From assembly GCF_002224285.1 (NCBI RefSeq), contig NZ_CP022436.1:2852001-2916000 (forward strand): DNA of 64,000 nucleotides, given 5' to 3'. A model generated the notes under the pieces. It worked only from the letters and a program-made list of their open reading frames with translations, searched no databases and was not told where the DNA came from. The stretch is from Arthrobacter sp. YN (GTDB taxonomy: Bacteria > Actinomycetota > Actinomycetes > Actinomycetales > Micrococcaceae). This document shows, piece by piece, positions 29,419 to 38,289 of this stretch. Positions within the stretch are counted from its first letter, which is position 1, and every line of letters starts with the position of its first letter. Both the position numbers and the translations under genes were made by a program.

Positions 29419-30429
29419 GTGAAAACACAACCCCGCACCCCAGCCGACAAATGGCTGCCAAACCATGCAGGGCAGGACAGGAAACCCATCAGGAAAACAG
29501 CCAGCAACGTACATGGCACGAACAAGCGGACCACGTCCGCTGTTGCCGTGCCGGCGATGCTCGCTGTCCTCCTCCTGACCGGTTGCATCGCCAACGGCGG
29601 CGGCACCCAGGTCACCTCCACCCCGCCGCCGCTGACCGTCCAGGAAGCCCCGGCCAGCAACGCCCCGCTGGAAACCACCCAGGCCTCCACCAAGATCCCG
29701 GTCTACTGGATTGGGCGGAGCAAGGAAGAGGTCTACCTCTACCGCGAATTCAGGGACATCTCCGGCGACGGAAATCCTGTGACCACCGCACTGAAAATCA
29801 TGATGGCGGAAAAACCGTTGGATCATGACTTCTTCACGCCCTGGCAGGAACCCGCCAACCTGGCCACGTCCATTTCGGGCAAAAACGTCATTACAGTCGA
29901 TATTTCCCGCGATGCTTTCAACTCGAACCTGGACGCCGGCATGGCGCAACGGGCAGTGCAGCAACTCGTCTACACGGCGACGGCCGCCGCCTCGTCTTCA
30001 GGGCTCATTAATTCAGGCCAGCAGATCCAAGTGGTCATCCTGGTTGATGGCCACAAGGACTACATGGCGTTCGGGCAAGTGCAGCTGGGTGAGCCGATGA
30101 CGCGCGACGCCTCCTTGGTTGCCCCGCTCTGGATCATCGATCCGCAGGAAGAGACCACCCTGCCCACGGGACTGGTCAAGTTCAACGGGCGGAGCACTGA
30201 CAGCTCCAAGCCCATTGCCTGGCAGGTACTGCAGGACAACGGCAAGGGCGAAAAGACCAGCCTTCTCACGGGCCAAACGCAAGCCACCGGCGAACCCGGG
30301 CAGTATGGGTTGTTCACTTTTGGCGCGACATTGAAGGCCGGCCAGTACGAGGTGCGTGTCTCCCAGGTAGACAGCGCCGGAAACACCATCGCGACGAGCA
30401 CCGACACGCGGCTGTTCAGGGTCGGATAA
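29419..30429 (+). CDS. GerMN / Gmad2 domain lipoprotein
   Basis: 336 residues. A long basic N-region leads into a lipoprotein signal (AVPAMLAVLLLTGC), so the mature protein is anchored on the outside of the membrane. A GerMN (sporulation/germination-like) domain covers about residues 92-215 (KIPVYWIGR ... QQLVYTATAAAS), and a Gmad2 immunoglobulin-like domain about 230-335 (SLVAPLWIIDPQEET ... YEVRVSQVDSAGN). In non-sporulating actinobacteria such proteins have unknown envelope roles; LpqB is a relative. GTG 29419 is the longest plausible start, and a later one closer to the signal peptide is possible. The stop codon lies in a tandem duplication. Confidence 0.85.
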   Translation: MKTQPRTPADKWLPNHAGQDRKPIRKTASNVHGTNKRTTSAVAVPAMLAVLLLTGCIANGGGTQVTSTPPPLTVQEAPASNAPLETTQASTKIPVYWIGRSKEEVYLYREFRDISGDGNPVTTALKIMMAEKPLDHDFFTPWQEPANLATSISGKNVITVDISRDAFNSNLDAGMAQRAVQQLVYTATAAASSSGLINSGQQIQVVILVDGHKDYMAFGQVQLGEPMTRDASLVAPLWIIDPQEETTLPTGLVKFNGRSTDSSKPIAWQVLQDNGKGEKTSLLTGQTQATGEPGQYGLFTFGATLKAGQYEVRVSQVDSAGNTIATSTDTRLFRVG

Positions 30430-30447
30430 CTGTTCAGGGTCGGGTAA
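30412..30447 (+). repeat. Tandem 18-bp duplication across the lipoprotein stop codon
   Basis: Two copies of an 18-bp unit (30412-30429 and 30430-30447) differ at a single base (A/G). The first copy contains the TAA stop; the second repeats it in frame. Confidence 0.9.
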
Positions 30448-30496
30448 CTGCCCGGGCCGGACGCGGCCCAAGGCCGCTGGCTGCCAGGCTACCCGG

Positions 30497-31261
30497 CTAC
30501 CAGCGGCCCAGGATGTCGCTCGCAAGAACGACGGCGGCCGGTCCCGCCGTCGAGGACCTCAAGACATGATGCCCCAAGAGTGCCGTCACGGCGCCGGCGT
30601 CACTGAGCCGCGTCACTTCGCGGGGCGAGATCCCGCCCTCGGGCCCCACAATCAGCAGTACCTCGCAGGGTGCGGTGGCATTGGTTGCCGCCATCTCTTC
30701 AAGGACGGTCCGCAAGGGATTCTTCGCGTCTTCATGCAGGATGATGGCAAGGTCAGCCTGGGCAACGGCGTTCGCCAGGGACCCGGTGTCCACCATGGTG
30801 CGCACTTCAGGGATCCATGCCCGCCGGGCCTGCTTGGCGGCAGCGGTAACCACTGACTCCCACTTCGCATGGGCCTTTGCTGCGCGATCGCCTTTCCACC
30901 GAACAATGGAACGCTCTGACTGCCACGGAAGCACAGCATCAATTCCGAGTTCCGTGGCCGTTTCGATGGCAAGTTCGTCACGGTCGCCCTTGGCGAGGGC
31001 CTGGACCAGCACCAGCCGGACGTCCGGCTGCTCTTCAAAGACCACGTCGGAGGCAGTGACCGTGAGGCCGGCGGGCCCGGCCTCGGCGACCGTGCCAGTC
31101 AACCGCGCGCCGGCACCATCGGCTATGTCAACGGGCTCTCCCGCCCCAAGTCGCTTGACCGTAACCGCGTGCCGTGCCTCTGGACCTTCCAGCACGAACG
31201 TGCCGCCGGGGATGACGTCGCCAAGGCTGCCGGCCGAGGTGAAGAAAACGGGGTTGCTCAC
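30497..31261 (-). CDS. rsmE: 16S rRNA (uracil-1498-N3)-methyltransferase
   Basis: A 254-residue SPOUT methyltransferase. The SAM-binding knot is seen as LIVGPEGGISPREV and LGHHVLRSSTAGPAA near the C-terminus; the N-terminal PUA-like domain (EARHAVTVKRLGAGE) binds RNA. It methylates U1498 of 16S rRNA. GTG 31261 lies 2 nt after the dnaJ stop; hrcA-dnaJ-rsmE is a common gene order, so it is likely part of the heat-shock operon. Confidence 0.95.
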   Translation of the reverse strand: MSNPVFFTSAGSLGDVIPGGTFVLEGPEARHAVTVKRLGAGEPVDIADGAGARLTGTVAEAGPAGLTVTASDVVFEEQPDVRLVLVQALAKGDRDELAIETATELGIDAVLPWQSERSIVRWKGDRAAKAHAKWESVVTAAAKQARRAWIPEVRTMVDTGSLANAVAQADLAIILHEDAKNPLRTVLEEMAATNATAPCEVLLIVGPEGGISPREVTRLSDAGAVTALLGHHVLRSSTAGPAAVVLASDILGRW

Positions 31262-31263
31262 CG

Positions 31264-32391
31264 CTACAGGTTACCGAGCTTGTCCCGAAGCTTTGCGAAC
31301 ATTCCGCCGCTGGCCACGAGCTTTCCTTCGGTGAACTGCTCCCCGCGAAGCTTGGCGAGCTGCTGCAGCAATTCTTCCTGCGCAGGATCCAGCTTGCTCG
31401 GCGTTTCAACGTGGAGGTGTACCTTGAGGTCGCCACGGCCATAACCACGCAGGTGCGTGACGCCCAGGCCCCGAAGGGTGATGATCTCGCCTGACTGGGT
31501 TCCGGCCTTCACATCAATGTCCTGTGCGCCGTCGAAAGTATCCAACTGCAGCTCCGTACCCAGCGCCGCGGCCGTCATGGGCACGCTGAGGGTGGCGTGG
31601 AGGTCGTCGCCTTCGCGCATGAACATGGAATCGTTGTTGACGCGGATCTCCACGTAGAGGTCGCCCGACGGGCCGCCTGCGGGTCCTGCTTCACCTTGGC
31701 CGGACAACTGGATGCGCGTACCGGTGGCAACACCGGCAGGAACCTTGATGGTCAGGGACCGGCGGCTGCGGATGCGGCCTTGGCCGTTGCACTCATTGCA
31801 AGGGTCCTTGATGACCGTGCCGAAGCCCTCACAGGAACCGCAAGGGGCTGCGGTCATGACCTGGCCAAGGATGGACCGGACAGCGCGCTGGACCTGGCCG
31901 CTGCCGCCACAGATGTCACAACGTTCGGGGTGGGTGCCCGGGCGGCAGCAGCTGCCGTCACAGGTGGGGCAGGTCACGGCCGTGTCCACTTCGAGCTTTT
32001 TGTTGACGCCGAAAACGGCGTCCTTCAGGTCAATGCGGACACTGATGAGTGCGTCCTGGCCGCGTCGGACACGGGAGGCCGGCCCGCCGTGACCGCCGCC
32101 GCCACCAAAGAAGGTGTCGAAGATGTCCTGGAACGCGAAGCCCTGGCCGGAATATCCGCCGCCGAACCCGTTGTCCGTTCCATTCTCGTTGCCGGTGGCA
32201 TCGTAGACGCGGCGCTTCTGGGCATCGGACAGCACCTCATAAGCATGGGTCACGGCCTTAAACTGCTCCGCGACATCCTCACCTGGGTTTACGTCCGGGT
32301 GGAGTTTCCGCGCCAACTTGCGGTACGCCTTTTTGATCTCTTCCCCGGTGGCTTCCGGCGAGACTCCCAAAACGTCATAGTGGCTGCTCAA
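31264..32391 (-). CDS. dnaJ: Chaperone protein DnaJ
   Basis: 375 residues. The J domain has HPD at residues 31-33; then come a Gly-rich linker (about 75-105), a zinc-binding Cys-rich domain (about 140-215) and the C-terminal substrate domain. Three zinc repeats are canonical ([24 protein letters not shown]). The first reads CPTCDGSC, with Cys in place of the final Gly. It stimulates DnaK ATPase. The TTG start at 32391 has GGAAGAG upstream. Its place in hrcA-dnaJ-rsmE implies HrcA/CIRCE control; this is the DnaJ2-type copy, with the dnaK operon presumably elsewhere. Confidence 0.95.
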   Translation of the reverse strand: MSSHYDVLGVSPEATGEEIKKAYRKLARKLHPDVNPGEDVAEQFKAVTHAYEVLSDAQKRRVYDATGNENGTDNGFGGGYSGQGFAFQDIFDTFFGGGGGHGGPASRVRRGQDALISVRIDLKDAVFGVNKKLEVDTAVTCPTCDGSCCRPGTHPERCDICGGSGQVQRAVRSILGQVMTAAPCGSCEGFGTVIKDPCNECNGQGRIRSRRSLTIKVPAGVATGTRIQLSGQGEAGPAGGPSGDLYVEIRVNNDSMFMREGDDLHATLSVPMTAAALGTELQLDTFDGAQDIDVKAGTQSGEIITLRGLGVTHLRGYGRGDLKVHLHVETPSKLDPAQEELLQQLAKLRGEQFTEGKLVASGGMFAKLRDKLGNL

Positions 32392-32441
32392 AGTCGGTAT
32401 CTCTTCCTTGTTGTACTGCGGATGTTTCTTCGGGACGGCGT

Positions 32442-33449
32442 TCAGCCGCCGAGAATGCGTGAAAGGTAACGGGCCACGGCCCGGACTGCGGCCATGGTCG
32501 TCGGATAATCCATGCGGGTTGGGCCCAGGATCCCCACCTTGGCGCCGGAGCCGTATCCGGTGGCCACCACGGAAGCCTCGGCCAAACCGTCGTACGGATT
32601 CTCCCGGCCGATACTCACGGTGACGCCGCGGGGGTCATCCCCCATGTCTGACAACAACCGAAGCATGACAACTTGTTCCTCAAGGGCTTCCAGCACCGGA
32701 CCGATACTCAAGGGGAAGTCCACGTTGGACCTGGCGAGGTTGGCCGTACCGGCCATCAGGATGCGTTCTTCGCGGCTGTTGTCGCTCAAGGCCTGCAGTC
32801 CGTTGGCCAGCGTTTGAGCCAGTCCCCGAAGCTCCGGCGGACACAGGGCAATCACCGACGGAAGCACCTGCGGCAACAGGGCCAGCTGCGTCCCCGCGAT
32901 GCTGCCCAGGAAGCGGGATCTCAATCGCATCAAAGCGTCGTCGCCCACGTCCGAACCAGCGTCGATGACCTTCTGGCTGACGCTGCCGGTATCGGCAATG
33001 AGGACCACCAACACCTGTTGTGGGGCCAGCAGGACGAACTCAACGTGCCGTACCAGGGCGCGGTTCGAGTGTGGATACTGCACGACGGCGACCTGGTTGG
33101 TCAGTTGCGACAGGAGCCTGACGGTGCGCTCCAGGATGTCGTCGACGTCATCAGGGCCTTCAAGCAGCGAGTGGATGGCCCTCCGCTCGGCGGCCGAAAG
33201 GGGCTTGACCTGGGAGATGCGATCGACGAACAGGCGGTAGCCCTTGTCGGTGGGAATGCGACCGGCACTGGTGTGGGGCGCTGCTATGAGGCCTTCTTCT
33301 TCCAGAACGGCCATGTCGTTACGGATGGTGGCGCTTGAAACACCAAGATGGTGCCGTTCAACAAGGGCCTTCGATCCGACAGGCTCCCGTGAATGCACGT
33401 AATCTTCAACGATGGCACGCAGCACTTCCAACTTGCGTGGCTCACTCAT
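32442..33449 (-). CDS. hrcA: Heat-inducible transcription repressor HrcA
   Basis: 335 residues. The N-terminal winged helix ([19 protein letters not shown], then [19 protein letters not shown]) binds DNA. The GAF-like and dimerisation regions follow, ending with [19 protein letters not shown]. HrcA represses chaperone operons by binding CIRCE. The ATG at 33449 has a perfect AGGAGGTGG. A CIRCE element lies 45-72 bp upstream, so the gene autoregulates hrcA-dnaJ-rsmE. Confidence 0.97.
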   Translation of the reverse strand: MSEPRKLEVLRAIVEDYVHSREPVGSKALVERHHLGVSSATIRNDMAVLEEEGLIAAPHTSAGRIPTDKGYRLFVDRISQVKPLSAAERRAIHSLLEGPDDVDDILERTVRLLSQLTNQVAVVQYPHSNRALVRHVEFVLLAPQQVLVVLIADTGSVSQKVIDAGSDVGDDALMRLRSRFLGSIAGTQLALLPQVLPSVIALCPPELRGLAQTLANGLQALSDNSREERILMAGTANLARSNVDFPLSIGPVLEALEEQVVMLRLLSDMGDDPRGVTVSIGRENPYDGLAEASVVATGYGSGAKVGILGPTRMDYPTTMAAVRAVARYLSRILGG

Positions 33450-33494
33450 TGCTCCACCTCCTGACGACTGCCGTGGTCTCTGGGACCGGTCCGC

Positions 33495-33521
33495 TTAGCA
33501 CTCAACATGCCCAAGTGCTAA
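33495..33521. promoter_or_regulatory. CIRCE operator
   Basis: TTAGCACTC (33495-33503), 9 nt, AAGTGCTAA (33513-33521). The consensus is TTAGCACTC-N9-GAGTGCTAA, so only one base differs. It lies upstream of hrcA and just downstream of a TACTAG-like -10 on the minus strand. Confidence 0.95.
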
Positions 33522-33569
33522 CCAGTCTAGTATGAGCCAACCCGTTGCTAGCATTGAACTTTCCCTTCC

Positions 33570-33610
33570 CAACCCAGCACGAATCAACAGTGCTCAATTC
33601 AACCCAGCAC
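33570..33610. repeat. 11-bp direct repeat upstream of the DUF3097 gene
   Basis: CAACCCAGCAC occurs at 33570-33580 and again at 33600-33610, exactly 30 bp apart, between the hrcA promoter and the DUF3097 start. Role unknown. Confidence 0.6.
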
Positions 33611-33626
33611 AAAAGGTAGGAACTCC

Positions 33627-34478
33627 TTGGCTTTCGACACGTGGGGTCCGCAGGATCTGTCAGCTCCTGCCAAACGGCAACTGCCGGAGGTAGCTGTACA
33701 ACGCGGGATGGTCCTCGAAGATGTCCAATCAGGCTGGGTGGGCGAAGTCACCCGGGTCGAGAAAACCGGCGGCATGCACATCGTCTCCCTTGAGGACAGG
33801 CGGGGGAAGACGAAGTCGTTCCAACTCGGATTTGGCTTCCTGCTCGAGGGGCAGCCCATCCGCTTGATGCCCCCGGCCCCGCGACAATCGACGCCGGCCG
33901 TTCAGGCCGGGCGCACGGCATCGGGTTCGGTGAAGGTTGAAGGACAACGGGCCCAGGTGGCCAAAGCCAGCCGCATTTGGGTTGAAGGAAAACACGACGC
34001 CGAACTCGTCGAGAAAGTGTGGGGCGACGATCTCCGCGTCGAGGGCATTGTGGTGGAGCCACTGCACGGAGTTGATGACCTCAAGTCGGCAATCTCCGCC
34101 TTTAACCCCGGACCCGGCCGACGCCTCGGCATCCTGGTGGACCACCTTGTGGCCGGCTCCAAAGAGTCCCGCATCGCAGCTGACGCCATGACTGTGCCTG
34201 GAGCCGCGGGAAACGTCCTGATCGTCGGCCACCCCTACATCGATGTCTGGCAGGCCATCAGGCCCAGAGTCCTGGGAATTGAGGCCTGGCCGTCCGTACC
34301 CCGCGGCACCGACTGGAAGACCGGGATCCTCACCGCCTTCGGGTGGCCTCACGAGACCGCTGAGGATATAGGACTGGGCTGGCAACGGCTTCTTGGAGCG
34401 GTTCGCAGCTACGCCGACCTCGAGGCCTCGCTGCTGGGCCGCGTGGAGGAAGTCATCGATTTCCTCACAGTTCCCTGA
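33627..34478 (+). CDS. DUF3097 domain-containing protein
   Basis: A 283-residue soluble protein of the actinobacterial DUF3097 family, function unknown. It starts with AFDTWGPQDLSAPAKRQLP. A small beta-rich N-terminal part with a GWVGEV turn (residues 1-75) is followed by a linker and a C-terminal domain beginning RIWVEGKHDAELVEKVWGDDLR. That segment resembles a TOPRIM-like EGKxD motif, and DHLVAGSKESRIA supplies later acidic residues, so a nuclease- or primase-like role is possible but unproven. The TTG start has GGTAGGAA about 4 nt upstream. It is divergent from hrcA. Confidence 0.8.
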   Translation: MAFDTWGPQDLSAPAKRQLPEVAVQRGMVLEDVQSGWVGEVTRVEKTGGMHIVSLEDRRGKTKSFQLGFGFLLEGQPIRLMPPAPRQSTPAVQAGRTASGSVKVEGQRAQVAKASRIWVEGKHDAELVEKVWGDDLRVEGIVVEPLHGVDDLKSAISAFNPGPGRRLGILVDHLVAGSKESRIAADAMTVPGAAGNVLIVGHPYIDVWQAIRPRVLGIEAWPSVPRGTDWKTGILTAFGWPHETAEDIGLGWQRLLGAVRSYADLEASLLGRVEEVIDFLTVP

Positions 34479-34599
34479 CCATTGCCCTCAAAGCAGCAGC
34501 AACTGACGTGTCATCGTGGCGTTTGTCCCGGGAAGCCTGCCGGGGCCGGTATTCTGGGACAGCAACACCGCACCATCTTTACAGCAAAGGGAACACACC

Positions 34600-35013
34600 G
34601 TGGCAGAGAACGCTCCTGAAGAACCGGGCAGCGCCGCAGGCCAGCCCCAGTACCATGGCGCGCCTGCAAATGCGCTGCCACTGACCGCCGGCGAGGACAG
34701 GCAGTGGGCTACCTTGGCACACTTTGGCGGCATTCTGGGATGCCTGCCATCACTCCTGATCTACTTGATCTTCCGTGACCGCGGACCGTTCACGGCACAG
34801 GAATCCAAGGAAGCGTTGAACTTCACGCTGCCCCCCACCATCGCTGCGGTTCTGGCCAACATCCTGGTGCTGTTGCCGGTAGTAGGCAACATCTTTGCCG
34901 TGATTGCCACCGGCATCTGGGTAGCCTTGACATGCTTCTCCGTTTCGGCCGGAATCCGCGTCAACCACGGCCAGCCGCATCGCTATAAGCTCAACCTTCG
35001 CTGGGTCAAGTAA
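34600..35013 (+). CDS. DUF4870 domain-containing membrane protein
   Basis: 137 residues. A hydrophilic N-terminus of about 30 residues (VAENAPEEPGSAAGQPQYHG) is followed by the DUF4870 hallmarks DRQWATLAHFGGILGCLPSL and ESKEALNFTLP. Three hydrophobic segments (about 48-65, 85-105, 108-128) make it an integral membrane protein of unknown function. GTG 34600 has AAAGGGAA about 9 nt upstream. It ends in a terminator shared with the convergent hemW. Confidence 0.85.
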   Translation: MAENAPEEPGSAAGQPQYHGAPANALPLTAGEDRQWATLAHFGGILGCLPSLLIYLIFRDRGPFTAQESKEALNFTLPPTIAAVLANILVLLPVVGNIFAVIATGIWVALTCFSVSAGIRVNHGQPHRYKLNLRWVK

Positions 35014-35017
35014 CCCT

Positions 35018-35045
35018 CCCCCAGCCATTTCAAGCGGGCTGGGGG
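35018..35045. terminator. Bidirectional terminator, DUF4870 gene / hemW
   Basis: CCCCCAGCC (35018-35026) pairs over 9 bp with GGCTGGGGG (35037-35045) around a 10-nt loop and sits directly between convergent stop codons. Confidence 0.7.
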
Positions 35046-36275
35046 TTAGTCGGGGAGAATCCTCCGGACTACGGCGTCAGCCAGCAGCCGGCCCTTCAGC
35101 GTAAGGATCAATCGGCCTTTGAACGCCTGCGCAGGATCGACCAGCTCGTCGGCGATCAACCCTGCCATTGCATGGCGGCCAACCGCGTCCAAGGCATCCA
35201 CTTCAAGCCCTGTACCGAGCCGTGCTTCCAGCATGATGCGTTCGACTTCCCGGGTTTCGGCGTCGAGGGTTTCCCGGCCCGCCGCCGGGGAGCTTCCGGC
35301 ACCCAACCGTCCTGCGTACGCTGTGGGGTGCTTAACGTTCCACCACCGGACACCTCCTACGTGGGAGTGCGCACCGGGGCCGATGCCCCACCAGTCATCG
35401 CCGCGCCAGTAGGCCAGATTGTGCCGGCACGCTTGATCGGGTGTCCGGGACCAGTTGCTGACCTCATACCAGTTCAATCCAGCTGCGGAGATCAACGAAT
35501 CAGCCAATTCGTACTTGGCCGCATGATCGTCGTCGTCAATTCCTGGCACTTCGCCGCGGCGGATCTGGGCCGCCAGCTTGGTGCCGTCCTCCACGATCAA
35601 TGCGTAGGCGCTGATGTGATCAGGCTCGTAAGACAGTGCTGTCTCAAGGGACAACCGCCAGTCCGCCATGGACTCCCCCGGCGTACCGTAAATCAGGTCC
35701 AGGCTCACCGCGAGTCCGGCCTCACGGGCCCACTGGACCACGAGCGGCACGCGACTGGGGGTATGGGTGCGGTCCAATACCTTCAGAACGTGCGGGACAG
35801 CGGATTGCATGCCGAAGGAAACCCTGGTGAATCCGGCGTCAGCCAGCACCTTCAGGGACTCGGGGGTCACGGAATCGGGATTGGCTTCGGTAGTTACCTC
35901 GGCGCCGGGCTCAAGTCCCCAGTGGTCCACGGCGGCACGCAGGATTCGTGCCAGGTCTTCCGCGGGGAGGAGTGTGGGCGTACCGCCTCCAAAGAAGACT
36001 GTACTCATGCGCCGCCGGGGCAGTTCCGAGGCGTCCAGTGCCAGAGCCGCGAAGTCGAGTTCGGACACCGCAGTTGTGGCGTAGGCATCCTGGGAGGCCC
36101 CGCCGCCAAGCTCGGTGGCCGTATAGGTATTGAAGTCACAGTAGCCGCAGCGAACAGCGCAAAACGGGATATGGACGTAGAGCCCGAAGTCGCGGTGCTC
36201 CACGCCATCGAGCACCTGCGGGGGAAGTACTCCGTCCGCAGGCGCCGGATCGCCCAAAGGTAGGACGCTGGGCAT
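35046..36275 (-). CDS. hemW: Radical SAM protein HemW (haem chaperone)
   Basis: 409 residues. The radical-SAM cluster motif CAVRCGYC is at residues 39-46, with VFFGGGTPTLLP and TTEANPDSVTPE as SAM-binding elements. The C-terminal HemW domain (WGIGPGAHSHVGG, HNLAYWRGDDWWGIG) separates it from true coproporphyrinogen oxidases (HemN). HemW hands haem to respiratory proteins; this would suit the haem-rich bc-aa3 chain of this organism. The ATG abuts the lepA stop with no gap, and lepA-hemW is the usual order in Gram-positives. Confidence 0.94.
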   Translation of the reverse strand: MPSVLPLGDPAPADGVLPPQVLDGVEHRDFGLYVHIPFCAVRCGYCDFNTYTATELGGGASQDAYATTAVSELDFAALALDASELPRRRMSTVFFGGGTPTLLPAEDLARILRAAVDHWGLEPGAEVTTEANPDSVTPESLKVLADAGFTRVSFGMQSAVPHVLKVLDRTHTPSRVPLVVQWAREAGLAVSLDLIYGTPGESMADWRLSLETALSYEPDHISAYALIVEDGTKLAAQIRRGEVPGIDDDDHAAKYELADSLISAAGLNWYEVSNWSRTPDQACRHNLAYWRGDDWWGIGPGAHSHVGGVRWWNVKHPTAYAGRLGAGSSPAAGRETLDAETREVERIMLEARLGTGLEVDALDAVGRHAMAGLIADELVDPAQAFKGRLILTLKGRLLADAVVRRILPD

Positions 36276-38129
36276 CTACTTCTTGGCCTTGTCCTTGGAC
36301 TCGTCGGTGGTCAGGGCTGCAATGAATGCTTCCTGGGGAACCTCCACGCGACCCACCATCTTCATGCGCTTCTTGCCTTCCTTCTGCTTTTCCAGCAGTT
36401 TGCGCTTACGGGTGATGTCACCGCCGTAGCACTTGGCAAGAACGTCCTTGCGGATGGCCCGGATGCTCTCGCGGGCAATGATGCGCGATCCGATGGCTGC
36501 CTGGATGGGCACCTCGAACTGCTGCCTCGGGATGAGCTCACGGAGCTTGCCGGTCATCATGACACCGTAGGCGTAGGCCTTGTCGCGGTGGGTGATGGCA
36601 CTGAAGGCATCCACTTGTTCACCCTGCAGCAGGATGTCCACCTTGACGAGGTCTGCAACCTGTTCGCCGTCGGCTTTCCAGTCCAGCGACGCGTAGCCAC
36701 GGGTTTTGGACTTCAGGAGGTCGAAGAAGTCGAACACGATCTCGGCCAGCGGAATCCAGTAGCGGAGTTCCACGCGGTCCTCGGAGAGGTAATCCATGCC
36801 GCGCATTTGGCCACGGCGGCTCTGGCAGAGTTCCATGATGGATCCAACAAACTCGTTGGGAGCCAAAATGGTGGCGGAAACCATCGGCTCGCGGACCTCG
36901 GAGATCTTGCCCGTGGGGTACTCGCTGGGGTTGGTGACGTGGATGACCTTCTTGTCCTCCAGTGTCACCTCGTATTCAACGTTGGGAGCCGTGGAGATCA
37001 GGTCCAGGTTGTACTCACGCTCGAGGCGCTCACGGGTGATCTCGAGGTGAAGCAAACCGAGGAACCCGACGCGGAATCCGAAGCCCAGTGCTGCGGACGT
37101 CTCGGGCTCGTAAACCAGTGCGGCGTCGTTAAGCATCAGCTTTTCGAGGGCGTCACGGAGGACGGGGTAGTCCGTTCCGTCCAGCGGGTAGAGACCGGAG
37201 AAGACCATCGGCTTGGCGTCGGCGTAGCCGCTGAGCGACTCCGAGGCAGGCTTGGCCAGATTGGTGACAGTATCGCCAACCTTCGACTGCCGGACGTCCT
37301 TCACGCCGGTAATCAGGTATCCCACCTCACCGACGCCCAGGCCCTTGGAAGGCGTGGGCTCCGGAGAGCTGACACCAATCTCCAGGAGCTCGTGCGTTGC
37401 CCTGGTGGACATCATCTGAATGCGTTCGCGGGGGTGGAGCATACCGTCCACCACGCGGACGTAGGTAACAACGCCGCGGTACGTGTCATAGACGGAGTCG
37501 AAAATCATGGCGCGGGCCGGCGCATTGGGATCGCCAACGGGTGCAGGAAGGTCGCGGACAATTTTGTCCAGCAGAGCCTCAACACCCACGCCGGTTTTAC
37601 CAGAGACCTTGAGGACGTCGTCGGGGTCGCCGCCAATGAGGTTGGCAAGCTCTGCCGCGTACTTCTCTGGCTGGGCAGCCGGAAGATCGATCTTGTTCAG
37701 CACAGGAATGATGGTGAGGTTGTTCTCCATTGCCAGATACAGATTGGCAAGGGTTTGGGCCTCGATGCCTTGGGCTGCATCCACCAGCAGCACTGCGCCT
37801 TCACAAGCGGCGAGCGAGCGGGAAACCTCGTAGGTGAAGTCGACGTGGCCGGGAGTATCGATCATGTTCAGTGCGTAGCTGTTGCCATCGAGTTCCCACG
37901 GCATGCGAACAGCCTGGGACTTGATGGTGATGCCGCGCTCACGTTCGATATCCATGCGGTCCAGATACTGGGCCTTCATGTCGCGTTGCTTAACGACGCC
38001 GGTGTACTGCAGCATGCGGTCGGCCAGGGTGGACTTACCGTGGTCAATGTGGGCAATGATGCAGAAGTTCCGGATGATGGCCGGATCTGTTGCGGCGGGC
38101 ACCGGTGCGGTGCGGGCCATGGGAGACAC
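36276..38129 (-). CDS. lepA: Elongation factor 4 (LepA)
   Basis: A 617-residue translational GTPase. G motifs are [17 protein letters not shown] and NKID; the LepA-specific C-terminal domain ends in [16 protein letters not shown] and a Lys-rich tail. It acts on stalled ribosomes and in initiation-complex assembly. GTG 38129 has AAGGA 6 nt upstream; an in-frame ATG at 38120 has none. It forms an operon with hemW and is divergent from the PemK-like gene. Confidence 0.97.
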   Translation of the reverse strand: MSPMARTAPVPAATDPAIIRNFCIIAHIDHGKSTLADRMLQYTGVVKQRDMKAQYLDRMDIERERGITIKSQAVRMPWELDGNSYALNMIDTPGHVDFTYEVSRSLAACEGAVLLVDAAQGIEAQTLANLYLAMENNLTIIPVLNKIDLPAAQPEKYAAELANLIGGDPDDVLKVSGKTGVGVEALLDKIVRDLPAPVGDPNAPARAMIFDSVYDTYRGVVTYVRVVDGMLHPRERIQMMSTRATHELLEIGVSSPEPTPSKGLGVGEVGYLITGVKDVRQSKVGDTVTNLAKPASESLSGYADAKPMVFSGLYPLDGTDYPVLRDALEKLMLNDAALVYEPETSAALGFGFRVGFLGLLHLEITRERLEREYNLDLISTAPNVEYEVTLEDKKVIHVTNPSEYPTGKISEVREPMVSATILAPNEFVGSIMELCQSRRGQMRGMDYLSEDRVELRYWIPLAEIVFDFFDLLKSKTRGYASLDWKADGEQVADLVKVDILLQGEQVDAFSAITHRDKAYAYGVMMTGKLRELIPRQQFEVPIQAAIGSRIIARESIRAIRKDVLAKCYGGDITRKRKLLEKQKEGKKRMKMVGRVEVPQEAFIAALTTDESKDKAKK

Positions 38130-38277
38130 GCAGGATCCTTACTGTCGACACTCACACGGCAATTCCCGGAACTGGGCATAGGCCAGCCGGAACACGCCGC
38201 GCATCTGATCCTCTAGTCTCCCATGAACCTGCGCTTCGCCGTACATTGCCTGCTCGGGCATCAGCTCCACGCAGCTG

Positions 38278-38289
38278 TAGCGTTGTCAC
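38278..38289 (+). promoter_or_regulatory. Putative leaderless -10 box of the PemK-like gene
   Basis: TAGCGT (38278-38283) followed by TGTCAC and ATG 38290; no Shine-Dalgarno and no clear -35. Confidence 0.35.

Noticed and set aside
36588..38216. A 542-codon open frame on + opposite lepA
   Set aside because: It mirrors the lepA coding frame, has no family motifs and no ribosome site; long antisense frames are expected in GC-rich coding DNA.
38130..38289. Antitoxin gene beside the PemK-like ORF
   Set aside because: No ORF with a ribosome site or antitoxin-like composition in the 160 bp upstream or 176 bp downstream.
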